Source: an uncultured Lentisphaerota bacterium
GTDB taxonomy: Bacteria; Verrucomicrobiota; Lentisphaeria; Victivallales; GWF2-50-93
Direction: 5' to 3'
Assembly (NCBI GenBank): GCA_903872565.1
Contig: CAIQLG010000123.1
Span: 1 to 50,745 of the forward strand
DNA length: 50,745 nt
In this document: in pieces, positions 1-7,805 of the stretch
Layout: every line of letters begins with the position of its first letter
Position numbering within the stretch: the stretch's first letter is position 1
Made by a program: the position numbers and the translations under genes
Notes under the pieces: generated by a model
The model's input: the letters and a program-made list of their open reading frames with translations, nothing else
Told to the model about the DNA's origin: nothing
Database searches by the model: none

Positions 1-177
1 AATAAGAAGCGGATTGATTCTTTAAAAATGTTTTTCATCTATCAGAATAAAGAATGGACTCCGCAAAAATCTCAACAGCATAAGCAAGAGATGATTGAAC
101 AAGTAAAGAAATATATGGAGATTGCCACCGCAAGAAGAACCAGGAGAAATGAAAGAAACCCAAAACATCGAGTGTAA
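1..177 (+). CDS. 3' end of an unknown gene (partial)
   Basis: An open frame enters from the left edge and stops with TAA at 175-177, giving the last 58 residues of a protein. The tail is rich in Lys, Arg and Gln and ends KHRV. No domain is recognisable in so short a piece. It overlaps the start of the methyltransferase gene by 29 bases, which suggests translational coupling or a junction between unrelated pieces. It could be a chance frame, but it is open from the first base and has plausible codons. Confidence 0.4.
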   Translation, partial: NKKRIDSLKMFFIYQNKEWTPQKSQQHKQEMIEQVKKYMEIATARRTRRNERNPKHRV

Positions 178-919
178 AGAGGTTCAGAGCCTTTGTATCC
201 AGACAGTCTCTGACAAAGCCCTGGAGTCTTCATGGGTCGTCGCGAACAGCAATATGAACAGGGAGCGGCAGCTCAGTGGCCCCAACAGCTACGAGAAGGA
301 CCTCCGCTTTGACTTGTCAGCGTTCCTTCAGTCTCGCCGGAAGGTACGGTGGCTGGATCTCTGCTGTGGCACAGGGAAAGCCCTTATCCAGGCGTCAACT
401 CGTTTCGGAGACCGTCTTGACTGCCATGGAGTAGATCTGGTTGACTCCTTCGCAGCTATCCCTGTGGGGGCCGGAGCGACCTTTCATGTCGCTTCACTCC
501 ACTCCTGGAGATGCGAAGGCCCATATGACCTGATCACATCCGTTCACGGGCTCCACTACATCGGGGACAAGCTTGGACTGCTCGAGAGAGTCAGTCGATG
601 GCTAGCCGAGGATGGCCTATTTCTGGGGCACCTGGACCTTGCGAATGTATCTCACGAGCAGCACCAGGCCTTCGGGGCAGTACTTGGCAAAACCTTCAAG
701 AGACTTGGGATCCGATACAACACTAGGACAAAGATACTTTGCTTTCACGGGAACAGACATCTGACGTTCAACTACGCATATGTCGGTGCAGACACGACGG
801 CAGGGCCGAACTACACCGGGCAGGATGCCGTGAGATCAATCTACTCTAATCAACTCTCTTCAGGCAGATACTTAAATTGTCGCCGGGATGGTAAAAATGC
901 CATTCCGGGGTATACTTAA
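149..919 (+). CDS. Class I SAM-dependent methyltransferase, 3' end probably altered
   Basis: A 256-residue protein predicted to transfer a methyl group from S-adenosylmethionine to an unidentified substrate. The SAM-binding motif I is visible as LDLCCGTGKAL near residue 70, followed by the acidic motif HGVDLVD and a motif with DLITSVHGLHYI. The start at 149 is chosen over 122 because AGGAGA lies just upstream of this ATG. Its GC content (34 of 60 bases in the line from 361) is well above that of the following mcrB. The last ~14 codons run through a hairpin at 883-908, so the natural C-terminus may have been replaced by an insertion scar. The substrate cannot be told; small-molecule and DNA targets are both possible. 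Confidence 0.72.
   Translation: MKETQNIECKEVQSLCIQTVSDKALESSWVVANSNMNRERQLSGPNSYEKDLRFDLSAFLQSRRKVRWLDLCCGTGKALIQASTRFGDRLDCHGVDLVDSFAAIPVGAGATFHVASLHSWRCEGPYDLITSVHGLHYIGDKLGLLERVSRWLAEDGLFLGHLDLANVSHEQHQAFGAVLGKTFKRLGIRYNTRTKILCFHGNRHLTFNYAYVGADTTAGPNYTGQDAVRSIYSNQLSSGRYLNCRRDGKNAIPGYT
883..908. repeat. Hairpin spanning the end of the methyltransferase gene
   Basis: CCGGGATGG and CCATTCCGG form a 9-bp stem with one G-T pair around an 8-base loop (TAAAAATG). The stem lies inside the last codons of the methyltransferase. There is no T tract directly after it, so it is a poor intrinsic terminator. It could be the end of an insertion sequence or a REP-like element; no other copy was noticed in the window. 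Confidence 0.5.
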
Positions 920-998
920 CAAGTAAAAATGAAAGACGAAATGACGGTCAAAAAGGCTGTAACGGAATCGGGTATTTTTTTAAATTAAAGGATAGATT

Positions 999-2357
999 AT
1001 GAATGTTTGGCGATTTGGGTCAAAGTATGGCATAATCGGGTCAATCGCTGGTGAAATGGCCAAATATAAAATTGCCTTCACAGGTGAAGATGATGCTCAA
1101 GAAAGAATTTCACGAGAAGTTAAAATAGGTGATTATATTGCGATAACTTCAGGGCAAAAGATCATTTTTGTAGGGCTTGCAACTAAAATCGATAAAATGT
1201 CTTCACTTGGCATTGATAACACGTTAATTGATATGGTAGAAAAAGATCTCATTTGTGTTAAAATGCATCCATTTTTTGATACTTCATCAGAGAATAAGTT
1301 TTATGGAGGACAAGGGAAAGATTTTCACAAAGCACTTGATTCCTATACCAGGTTAATTATTGACATCTTCAACAAATCTAAATCCGAGGAAAACATGACT
1401 GAAACCATTGCGATTCTCAAGGCAAACATGCAAATCGTTCTCACCGGGGCGCCTGGAACTGGGAAAACCTATTTGGCACAAGAAATCGCCACCAATTTGA
1501 TTGGTGTGGCCAAAGAGCAACTTAAAAACAGCAACCAATACAAGTTCGTCCAGTTCCATCCAAGCTACGACTACAGCGATTTTGTCGAAGGATTGAAGCC
1601 TGAATTTGTTGAGGAGAAATTAAAAGACGAGAGTAAATCTGCAGAGGAGCCTCCTACCGGACAAATAACATTCGAACTAAAGTCGGGAGTTTTCAAGAAA
1701 TTCTGTGAAGACGCACAAAAGGCTTATGATGAATCTCCCGTGGAAGACAATGATCCCATTAAGGAAAATGCACCGAAATACGTTTTTGTCATTGACGAGA
1801 TTAATCGGGCCGACTTGTCGCGGGTTTTCGGCGAGTTATTTTTTGGTCTCGAAGCGGATTACCGCGGCAAACCGATAGAGATGCAATATTCATATCTTTA
1901 TGTCAACAGAGGCGAGAAAAAAACTGAGACATTTTCTATTCCGCCGAATGTATATATCATCGGAACGATGAACGATATTGACCGCAGTGTCGAGAGCATG
2001 GATTTCGCATTGAGACGTCGTTTTGCGTGGAAGGAAATCACGGCAAAGGAATCAGAAGTGATCATCGATGCTGCAAAAATTAGTGCTGACTTGAAAGAAG
2101 ATGCCAAGAAGCGGATGGATCAGTTGAACAAGAAAATTGAGGAAATCATGGGCAGTGCATCCTATCAGATCGGTGGAGCATATTTCAAGAAGTTAGAGAA
2201 ATACAAGGAAAGTGATAAGCCATTTGAAAGTCTTTGGTCTAATCACCTTGAAGGGCTGCTCAAAGAATATTTGCGTGGCATGTCCAAAAGCAAAGGCAAT
2301 GAGAATCCATTGCTAAGAATGAAAAATGCTTACGATTTGAAGGTTGATTCGAAATGA
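999..2357 (+). CDS. mcrB: McrB-like AAA+ GTPase of a type IV restriction system
   Basis: The 452-residue motor subunit of a modification-dependent restriction system. McrB hydrolyses GTP, recognises modified DNA through its N-terminal domain and drives the McrC nuclease. Walker A (GAPGTGKT) is at about 150-157, Walker B (YVFVIDEINRAD) at 261-272, and the McrB-type signature appears as GTMNDIDRS at about 322-330, followed by RRRF. The N-terminal ~130 residues look like a small beta-rich reader domain (PUA/EVE-like is a guess), so the recognised modification is unknown. AAGGAT precedes the ATG. The stop overlaps the mcrC start (ATGA), so the two are coupled. GC is about 35% in the line from 1141, unlike the methyltransferase upstream. 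Confidence 0.88.
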   Translation: MNVWRFGSKYGIIGSIAGEMAKYKIAFTGEDDAQERISREVKIGDYIAITSGQKIIFVGLATKIDKMSSLGIDNTLIDMVEKDLICVKMHPFFDTSSENKFYGGQGKDFHKALDSYTRLIIDIFNKSKSEENMTETIAILKANMQIVLTGAPGTGKTYLAQEIATNLIGVAKEQLKNSNQYKFVQFHPSYDYSDFVEGLKPEFVEEKLKDESKSAEEPPTGQITFELKSGVFKKFCEDAQKAYDESPVEDNDPIKENAPKYVFVIDEINRADLSRVFGELFFGLEADYRGKPIEMQYSYLYVNRGEKKTETFSIPPNVYIIGTMNDIDRSVESMDFALRRRFAWKEITAKESEVIIDAAKISADLKEDAKKRMDQLNKKIEEIMGSASYQIGGAYFKKLEKYKESDKPFESLWSNHLEGLLKEYLRGMSKSKGNENPLLRMKNAYDLKVDSK

Positions 2358-3727
2358 ATTTCGGTGAATCTTCGACAGTCAACCGCCTGCCATTGAATTT
2401 GCTGGACAACCACTTCGGAAAGAATGCGCATCCATTTAGTGATTTGCGGATAGCATCGGTTTTGAAGCCTTATAGTGGCAAAGTTCCAAAGGACTTCAAG
2501 TCAATGGGTGTCCATGTTTTTTCTGCGGAAGAGTCTGACGAGTCGGATGGATCCAGTGAAAGACTTTCTGTTTTCACTCTGTCTCAGGATGAGAAGTACA
2601 TTAACACCCATAATTGCATGGGGGTGCTGCGTTTTCGGGACAAAGAATCGGAACAATCCGTTTTGCTTCAAATAAAGTCCCGTTTTGACGAAGGAGGAGA
2701 CAAGCAGTTCTTCCTGACTTACCTTTTGAATAAGGTGTTTGGCGGATGTTTCACTGACGATCCTGTACCATCGGATCCCGACTCGATGTGGGATATCCTG
2801 GTGGCGTTTATTTTCCGTCGACAGTTGCAACATGCTTGCGAGGTTGGCTTGTTCAAGCAGTATCGTAAATTTGCACATAACAATCTGCGTTATCGCGGCA
2901 AATTCAATTTGGATGAGCATCTGAAACTAAACATGCCCTTCCTTGGTAAAATTGCCTACACGACGAAAGATATAACTTTTGACAATCCGGTGAATCACCT
3001 TATTCGTCATGCTATGGCGAAGATAAACAAAAAATGGCCATGGTTACTTGCTGGCGATAACGAATTGGTCTCATTGCGGCATGAATTTGAGCAGAACACC
3101 CCATCTTGGCAACAAGGCGATGCGATAAGCTGTATACACAAAAAAGAGAACGCATCTCCCATAAAACATCCATTTTTTGCAGATTATTACGAACCATTAC
3201 GCAAGCTTGCATTATCAATCCTGCACGATGAGGGTGCAAGTCTTTACGACTCAAGAGAAAACGAGGTTGAAGGTATCATATTTGATGGTGCCTGGCTCTG
3301 GGAGGAATATATTGCGACGATACTGCCGTTAGGATTTACACATTGCCATTGGGGAAAGGAAGGAATGAAAGTTTTTGAATCCGAAGAATATACGCTTTAT
3401 CCAGATTTTTGGTATAAGGAGAAAAGAATAGTTTTCGATACCAAATACAAACGAGTCAACAATCGTCGCGAAGACATTCATCAGGTATTAGCCTACATGT
3501 TTCTTGCGAATTCAAATTGTGGCGGACTGATTTATCCACCTGATGGGAAAGCTTGTACCCCCGAAATAAAAGATCAAGACCCCAGAATGATTTGCAGGAC
3601 AGAAAAGGACTCGACTGAATGGCATGATATAGTTTTCGGATCCGGGATCAATCCTGATAAGCAAGCCATGGAGAAAGCCGAGACCAGTCTCCAAAAATAC
3701 ATTGACACCTTGATACGTGAGAGATAG
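2354..3727 (+). CDS. mcrC: McrC-like PD-(D/E)XK nuclease of a type IV restriction system
   Basis: A 457-residue partner of the upstream McrB. McrC family proteins supply the endonuclease and stimulate McrB GTP hydrolysis. The C-terminal nuclease core is visible: a YPDF element at about 349-352, then FDTKYK with D362 and K364, then QVLAYMF, the usual PD-(D/E)XK spacing. The N-terminal part carries the family's beta-rich region. The start codon overlaps the mcrB stop (ATGA). The length fits full McrC proteins, and both genes look intact, so an active system restricting methylated or otherwise modified DNA is likely. Confidence 0.87.
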   Translation: MNFGESSTVNRLPLNLLDNHFGKNAHPFSDLRIASVLKPYSGKVPKDFKSMGVHVFSAEESDESDGSSERLSVFTLSQDEKYINTHNCMGVLRFRDKESEQSVLLQIKSRFDEGGDKQFFLTYLLNKVFGGCFTDDPVPSDPDSMWDILVAFIFRRQLQHACEVGLFKQYRKFAHNNLRYRGKFNLDEHLKLNMPFLGKIAYTTKDITFDNPVNHLIRHAMAKINKKWPWLLAGDNELVSLRHEFEQNTPSWQQGDAISCIHKKENASPIKHPFFADYYEPLRKLALSILHDEGASLYDSRENEVEGIIFDGAWLWEEYIATILPLGFTHCHWGKEGMKVFESEEYTLYPDFWYKEKRIVFDTKYKRVNNRREDIHQVLAYMFLANSNCGGLIYPPDGKACTPEIKDQDPRMICRTEKDSTEWHDIVFGSGINPDKQAMEKAETSLQKYIDTLIRER

Positions 3728-3847
3728 GAGCAGTTCTTGAACTTAACGACAGTTTTCAACCAACTTTGAGGGGATCCTCAGATGGGAGATTCACTGACAA
3801 ATCTATCATCCCTTCAGAATGTACAAACTACTTGATGATATAAATAA

Positions 3848-3970
3848 ATGAAAATCCTTGTATTGGCTAATGTTCAGGATTTCAAGTATACCAACAAGCC
3901 AGGCAATGCGGACATTCTCCTCTCATGCGGGTATCTGTGCCGAGTTGTCAGAGCGGGCGCGCGGCTATAA
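3848..3970 (+). pseudogene. Remnant resembling a metallophosphoesterase N-terminus
   Basis: Forty codons begin MKILVLANVQDF and contain ADILLSCGYLC. This resembles the start of calcineurin-like phosphoesterases, where DILLSCGDL is typical; here the metal-binding Asp of the GD pair would be Tyr. The frame stops at 3968-3970 with nothing matching downstream. I read it as the 5' stub of a decayed gene. A short unrelated peptide is the alternative. Confidence 0.35.
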
Positions 3971-3995
3971 ATGTGTTTTTAGCGGATTATGAGTG

Positions 3996-4023
3996 TTGAA
4001 AAACAGTATGTGTGTGTTAGACT
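3996..4023 (+). promoter_or_regulatory. Possible promoter for the 111-residue gene
   Basis: TTGAAA (3996-4001) and TAGACT (4018-4023) are separated by 16 bases, about 85 bases before the ATG at 4108. This is a weak sigma-70-like match. Confidence 0.3.
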
Positions 4024-4107
4024 AGCAAGAAGAGGTTTTGTCTCTCTATATCGTTGGCAATAGGGTTTGCTTGTTAAAAACGGATTCATTATTAAGGAGA
4101 TAAGAAA

Positions 4108-4443
4108 ATGAAGACCTATAGAATTACTTATTGGCTATCTGGCACTGATTATGGAAAAACATGGATGGGGCAAGCTTCATCAGACAAGATAGTTTTAACA
4201 AAATTTCTCATAATTTTAGGGAATAAAGACGATAATGAAAGTTTAACTAAGCAAGAATTGTATTCTAAAATATTGTCCATCGCTCGCGGAAAGATATTTT
4301 TTAATATTGAAGAAGTAAACGATGATTATCAGAATATACGGATCCTATCGTCTACACCATTCGTAGATTCTAATATTGGAACATTTGATGAATGGCCTGA
4401 TGCAGAAGTGTGTCATGCAGGTATTTATCCAAAGTTTCCATGA
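4108..4443 (+). CDS. Hypothetical AT-rich 111-residue protein
   Basis: A strong ribosome binding site (AAGGAGAT, 7-8 bases upstream) and consistent coding character support a real gene. The protein starts MKTYRITYWLSGTD, is soluble and mildly acidic, and has no motif I recognise. Low GC sets it apart from the higher-GC genes around it, so it may have arrived separately. It stands alone between the McrBC pair and the leftward zinc-ribbon gene. A small immunity protein or antitoxin would fit its size, but nothing in the sequence shows that. Confidence 0.6.
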   Translation: MKTYRITYWLSGTDYGKTWMGQASSDKIVLTKFLIILGNKDDNESLTKQELYSKILSIARGKIFFNIEEVNDDYQNIRILSSTPFVDSNIGTFDEWPDAEVCHAGIYPKFP

Positions 4444-4452
4444 TAAGTTATA

Positions 4453-4492
4453 TAAAAAGGCCATCCATTACAGCCAGCCTCTTTCCACCAAC
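4453..4492. repeat. Left copy of a ~40-bp imperfect direct repeat
   Basis: The segment begins TAAAAAGG, contains the 15-mer CCATTACAGCCAGCC (4465-4479) and ends CACCAAC. A second copy in the same orientation lies at 21352-21391. Roughly 33 of 40 positions agree, and similarity stops on both sides. The rest of the gap 4444-4669 holds a short palindrome, CACCGCCTCGGTG, near 4500 and no convincing gene. Confidence 0.6.
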
Positions 4493-4669
4493 CAACTCAC
4501 ACCGCCTCGGTGGGATTAAAAATTGCTGCAGAGCAACTATTACATCCTCCTATGGCTACCTTCCTTGATTGATTGCGATGCGAATTTATACTGAGATCTG
4601 AAAAAACTATCAGAAAACTGAAATAGTAAGTAGAAAGCACTTTAGAATACGGGTTCTCCTCTTCTGCAA

Positions 4670-4879
4670 TCAATTCGTGCCGTCATCCTCCTCCGGGAAG
4701 TTCGCAAAGAAGCCCCCGGGATCGGCGGGGTCGAGGAGCTTATTGTCCACCGCTGCTCTTATGGCTGATGCGGAAACCGTGAAGACATTGCCGCAGGCCG
4801 TGCAGGCGAGCTCTGTTACACCTTCAACATTGGCTCTCACCACCGCACCGCAGGCCGGACACGTGAATTCAAGCAGCAT
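4670..4879 (-). CDS. Small zinc-ribbon protein
   Basis: A 69-residue protein with two CxxC pairs: FTCPACG at about 5-11 and LACTACGNVF at about 29-38, the classic zinc ribbon spacing. The acidic tail ends EEDDGTN. GGAGG lies 7 bases before the ATG at 4879. Its start overlaps the last 43 bases of the upstream 109-residue gene, so the two are probably one transcript. Such proteins bind nucleic acid or partner proteins; the role here is unknown. Confidence 0.6.
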   Translation of the reverse strand: MLLEFTCPACGAVVRANVEGVTELACTACGNVFTVSASAIRAAVDNKLLDPADPGGFFANFPEEDDGTN

Positions 4880-5166
4880 TGTGATTCCTCCTCGAATAAT
4901 AACTTACAAACTTCATCCTCTTTCCCATCCACGATCTTTCTGAACACCTCATCTACAAATCCTCCGAAGGACTCCCTGTGCGATTCGGTTAGCTGTTCCA
5001 CGCCGAACCTCTTTCTGTAGCTCGAATTGCACAGACCAATAAGATACATCAGTCCCTCTGTTTTTCCTGGCATCTCCTTCAACTTCAGCATGGCCTCGGA
5101 AATCTTCGCCCTTTCCTCCCTGCCCATTACTATAGCTGGTCTGACTACTGATTTCTTCCTGCCCAT
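4837..5166 (-). CDS. Hypothetical basic 109-residue protein
   Basis: Starts MGRKKSVVRPAIVMGREERAK after AGGAGG, so translation is well supported. The middle looks helical (EERAKISEAMLKLKEM, LMYLIGLCNSSYRKRFG). The final ~14 codons overlap the zinc-ribbon gene in another frame and look non-native, so the tail may have been changed by a frameshift or fusion. Two palindromes at 5212-5276 lie directly upstream, consistent with self-regulation by a small DNA-binding protein. I do not recognise the family. Confidence 0.5.
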   Translation of the reverse strand: MGRKKSVVRPAIVMGREERAKISEAMLKLKEMPGKTEGLMYLIGLCNSSYRKRFGVEQLTESHRESFGGFVDEVFRKIVDGKEDEVCKLLFEEESQCCLNSRVRPAVRW

Positions 5167-5211
5167 AACACCGCCTCCTTTTATTTATCTGCCACTGAAT
5201 ATAAATGATAG

Positions 5212-5276
5212 GCATGGACATTTTGTGTCACCCTGAATACAAAGAATAATCAATTTAGCATGGACACAAGATGTCC
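5212..5276. promoter_or_regulatory. Paired palindromic operator-like sites
   Basis: Two copies of GCATGGACA-N5-TGTC occur 46 bp apart: GGACA-TTTTG-TGTCA at 5216-5230 and GGACA-CAAGA-TGTCC at 5262-5276. They sit between the leftward 109-residue gene (start 5166) and a rightward start at 5321. The layout suits a dimeric repressor controlling divergent promoters. Confidence 0.5.
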
Positions 5277-5320
5277 TAGCGCCACATCCATATTAGTCGC
5301 CAGTAAAGGAGGACTATGCC

Positions 5321-5422
5321 ATGAAGACAGACAAGACGGACAGGATCAACATATCTATCAATTTCCAGGGGGCTGTAGACTCCAGCTGCAATTATCGAGA
5401 TTTGCAATTGAAAATTTCTTGA
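5321..5422 (+). pseudogene. Short ORF with a strong RBS, probably a truncated gene
   Basis: AAAGGAGGAC precedes an ATG opening 33 codons (MKTDKTDRINISINFQG, then a tail that loses protein-like character). A strong ribosome binding site on so short a frame suggests the 5' end of a gene cut by whatever brought in the Mod operon that starts 76 bases later. It could also be a genuine small peptide. The rest of 5167-5498 holds the palindromes and nothing else I can identify. Confidence 0.35.
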
Positions 5423-5498
5423 ATATTAATCTGGGGAGTTTAGATTGTGCATGGTGTGGGGAATATTTACTTAGAACACCGAAAAGGATAGGATTTTT

Positions 5499-7805
5499 AT
5501 GCCACGATTGACTGAACAGGAACAGCAGGAGATTGTCCGCTTTCTCGAGTCGGACAGGCCACTACCGGACAAGTACCGCTTTCTGTTGTTCGAGGACAAG
5601 CGCGAGGTGGAACTAGTCTGGAATGGGAAGACTAGCGAGGTCTGTAATATAGTCCTACCCTTCCAAATTATTGAGCAGGTGGACGAGCCACGTGCTGAGA
5701 AACCGGAAGAGGCAAATTTACAGATGGAACTGTTCTCTCTGGACGAACGCGGTCGTCAGCTCAAGGGGTGGACGAACAAGCTGATATGGGGAGACAATAA
5801 GCTCATTCTTTCATCGCTGAAGAATGGACCACTGCGCGAGGAGATCGAAAAGCAGGGCGGACTAAAACTAATCTACATTGACCCACCGTTCGACGTAGGC
5901 GCGGATTTCTCCATGGACATCGAGATCGGCGGTGACACCTTCACAAAGAAGCCCAACATCCTAGAAGAAATTGCCTACCGCGATACATGGGGCAAGGGCA
6001 CCGATTCATTCATCTCTATGATCTATGAACGGCTCGTGCTGATGCGGGATTTGCTGTCGGAGGAAGGGAGTATCTATGTGCATTGCGATCCGCGTGTAAA
6101 TGCTTTTATCCGCGGATGTTGTGATGAGATTTTTGGGTCGGTTCGCTTTCTTAATGAAGTTATTTGGCGTCGTGCTTTCGCGCATAATGATCCAACACGT
6201 TGTGGAAACATTCACGACATTATTTATTACTACTCGAAAGGCGAACACCGTATTTGGAATAAGGTCTTTCAAAAGCCCAGCCCGGATTATGTTGAACAGT
6301 TTTTTGACCAATATGATCCTGTTCGTAAAGAGCGATACAACCGTTTGCCCTTGGATGCCCCAAGACATGGCGATGGTGGAAACTTGTTGTACGAGTGGAA
6401 AGGTGTTTGGCCAGCTCAAGGTAGAACTTGGGCATGTTTAAAAGAGCAGATGGAAGAATATGATCGACAAGGTCGGATTCATTATCCAAAAGCCGAGGAT
6501 GGAAAACCTCGTCTAAAACGTTATGAGAGTGAATATGAGGGTACGGCATTACAGGACATTTGGACAGATCTGAACAAAATCCATAATCAATCTTTGGAGC
6601 AACTCAATTACCCAACTCAAAAACCCGAAGCCCTCCTTGAACGCATCATCAAGGCCTCGTCCAATGAAGGCGATCTGGTCGCCGATTTCTTCTGTGGTTC
6701 TGGGACGACTGCGTCGGTGGCGGAGAAGCTGGGGCGCAAATGGATTGCAACTGACCTCGGCAAGTTTGGCATCCACACAACGCGCAAGCGGATGATCGGT
6801 GTTCAGCGTCAGTTGAAGGAAGACGGCAAGGACTACCGCGCCTTTGAAATCCTCAACCTTGGCAAGTACGAGCGCCAGCACTACATTGGCGTGAACCCGA
6901 ATTTGCGAGAGGCGGAGCAACAAAAGCAATTGGAAGAAAAAGAAGCGGCGTTCCTCGAACTAATTCTGAGGGCCTACCGGGCGGAGAAGACGACGGGCTT
7001 TGCCTGTTTCCACGGCAAACGGTCGGGGCGATTGGTGGCCGTCGGGCCGGTGAACCTGCCGGTGACACGGCTCTTTGTAGAGGAGATCATTCTGGAATGC
7101 CGCAAGAAGCACATCACGAAGGTGGACATTCTGGGTTTTGAGTTCGAGATGGGTCTATTTCCGAATGTGCTTGATGAGGCGCGGGCGAAGGGTATTGACA
7201 TCGCTCCGAAGTATATTCCCGCCGAGGTCTTTGACAAGCGGGCAGTGGAGAAAAACCAAGTGGTGTTCCACGATGTGTCGTTCATTGAAGTGAAACCACT
7301 TGTGCGTGAAGGAAAGAAGGGTGAATCGCCAGCAGTTGCAGTTGAGCTGACGGACTTCTCGGTGTTTTATTCGCAGGATTCGATTGCCAACGCGGAGGAG
7401 GCGATCAAGAACAAGGGCAGTCGGATTGTGGTGGAGAAAGGCCAGATCGTGAAGGTGAGCAAGGACACGCACGGTATCGTCACCCGTGAAGTGCTCACCA
7501 AGAATTGGACGGACTGGATTGATTATTGGTCGGTGGATTTCGACTTTGAGAGCAAGCGCGAGATCATCCGGATAAAGAATGAAGAAACCGGAGAATGGGA
7601 AGAATGCTGGACAGGGGATTACATCTTTGAAAACGAGTGGCAGAGTTTTCGCACAAAAAAAGACCGCTCCCTGGAACTGAAAAGCGTTTTTCATGAATGC
7701 ACACCGAGACGGCGCAAGATCGCAGTGAAGGTGGTGGATATCTTCGGCAACGATACTATGACAATCGTGGATGTGAGCGTGGGAAAAAACGGAGGAAAAA
7801 AATAA
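5499..7805 (+). CDS. mod: Type III-like beta-class N6-adenine DNA methyltransferase (Mod)
   Basis: A 768-residue modification subunit that should methylate adenine in a short target and recognise DNA for the Res partner. Catalytic motif IV (IDPPF) is at about 127-131 and the SAM-binding motif I (FFCGSGTT) near 398-405; this order defines the beta class used by type III Mod proteins. The recognition domain lies between them. Hand counts give 40-45% GC in sampled lines of that middle part (6121-6600) but 50-60% in sampled lines on either side, so the recognition domain looks swapped in. The ~320 residues after motif I are long for a Mod. The stop overlaps the next start (TAATG). Confidence 0.85.
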   Translation: MPRLTEQEQQEIVRFLESDRPLPDKYRFLLFEDKREVELVWNGKTSEVCNIVLPFQIIEQVDEPRAEKPEEANLQMELFSLDERGRQLKGWTNKLIWGDNKLILSSLKNGPLREEIEKQGGLKLIYIDPPFDVGADFSMDIEIGGDTFTKKPNILEEIAYRDTWGKGTDSFISMIYERLVLMRDLLSEEGSIYVHCDPRVNAFIRGCCDEIFGSVRFLNEVIWRRAFAHNDPTRCGNIHDIIYYYSKGEHRIWNKVFQKPSPDYVEQFFDQYDPVRKERYNRLPLDAPRHGDGGNLLYEWKGVWPAQGRTWACLKEQMEEYDRQGRIHYPKAEDGKPRLKRYESEYEGTALQDIWTDLNKIHNQSLEQLNYPTQKPEALLERIIKASSNEGDLVADFFCGSGTTASVAEKLGRKWIATDLGKFGIHTTRKRMIGVQRQLKEDGKDYRAFEILNLGKYERQHYIGVNPNLREAEQQKQLEEKEAAFLELILRAYRAEKTTGFACFHGKRSGRLVAVGPVNLPVTRLFVEEIILECRKKHITKVDILGFEFEMGLFPNVLDEARAKGIDIAPKYIPAEVFDKRAVEKNQVVFHDVSFIEVKPLVREGKKGESPAVAVELTDFSVFYSQDSIANAEEAIKNKGSRIVVEKGQIVKVSKDTHGIVTREVLTKNWTDWIDYWSVDFDFESKREIIRIKNEETGEWEECWTGDYIFENEWQSFRTKKDRSLELKSVFHECTPRRRKIAVKVVDIFGNDTMTIVDVSVGKNGGKK

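Noticed and set aside
5260-5511. Rightward 83-codon frame before mod
   Set aside because: Composition is not protein-like, it overlaps the better-supported ATG at 5321 in another frame and it overlaps the mod start.
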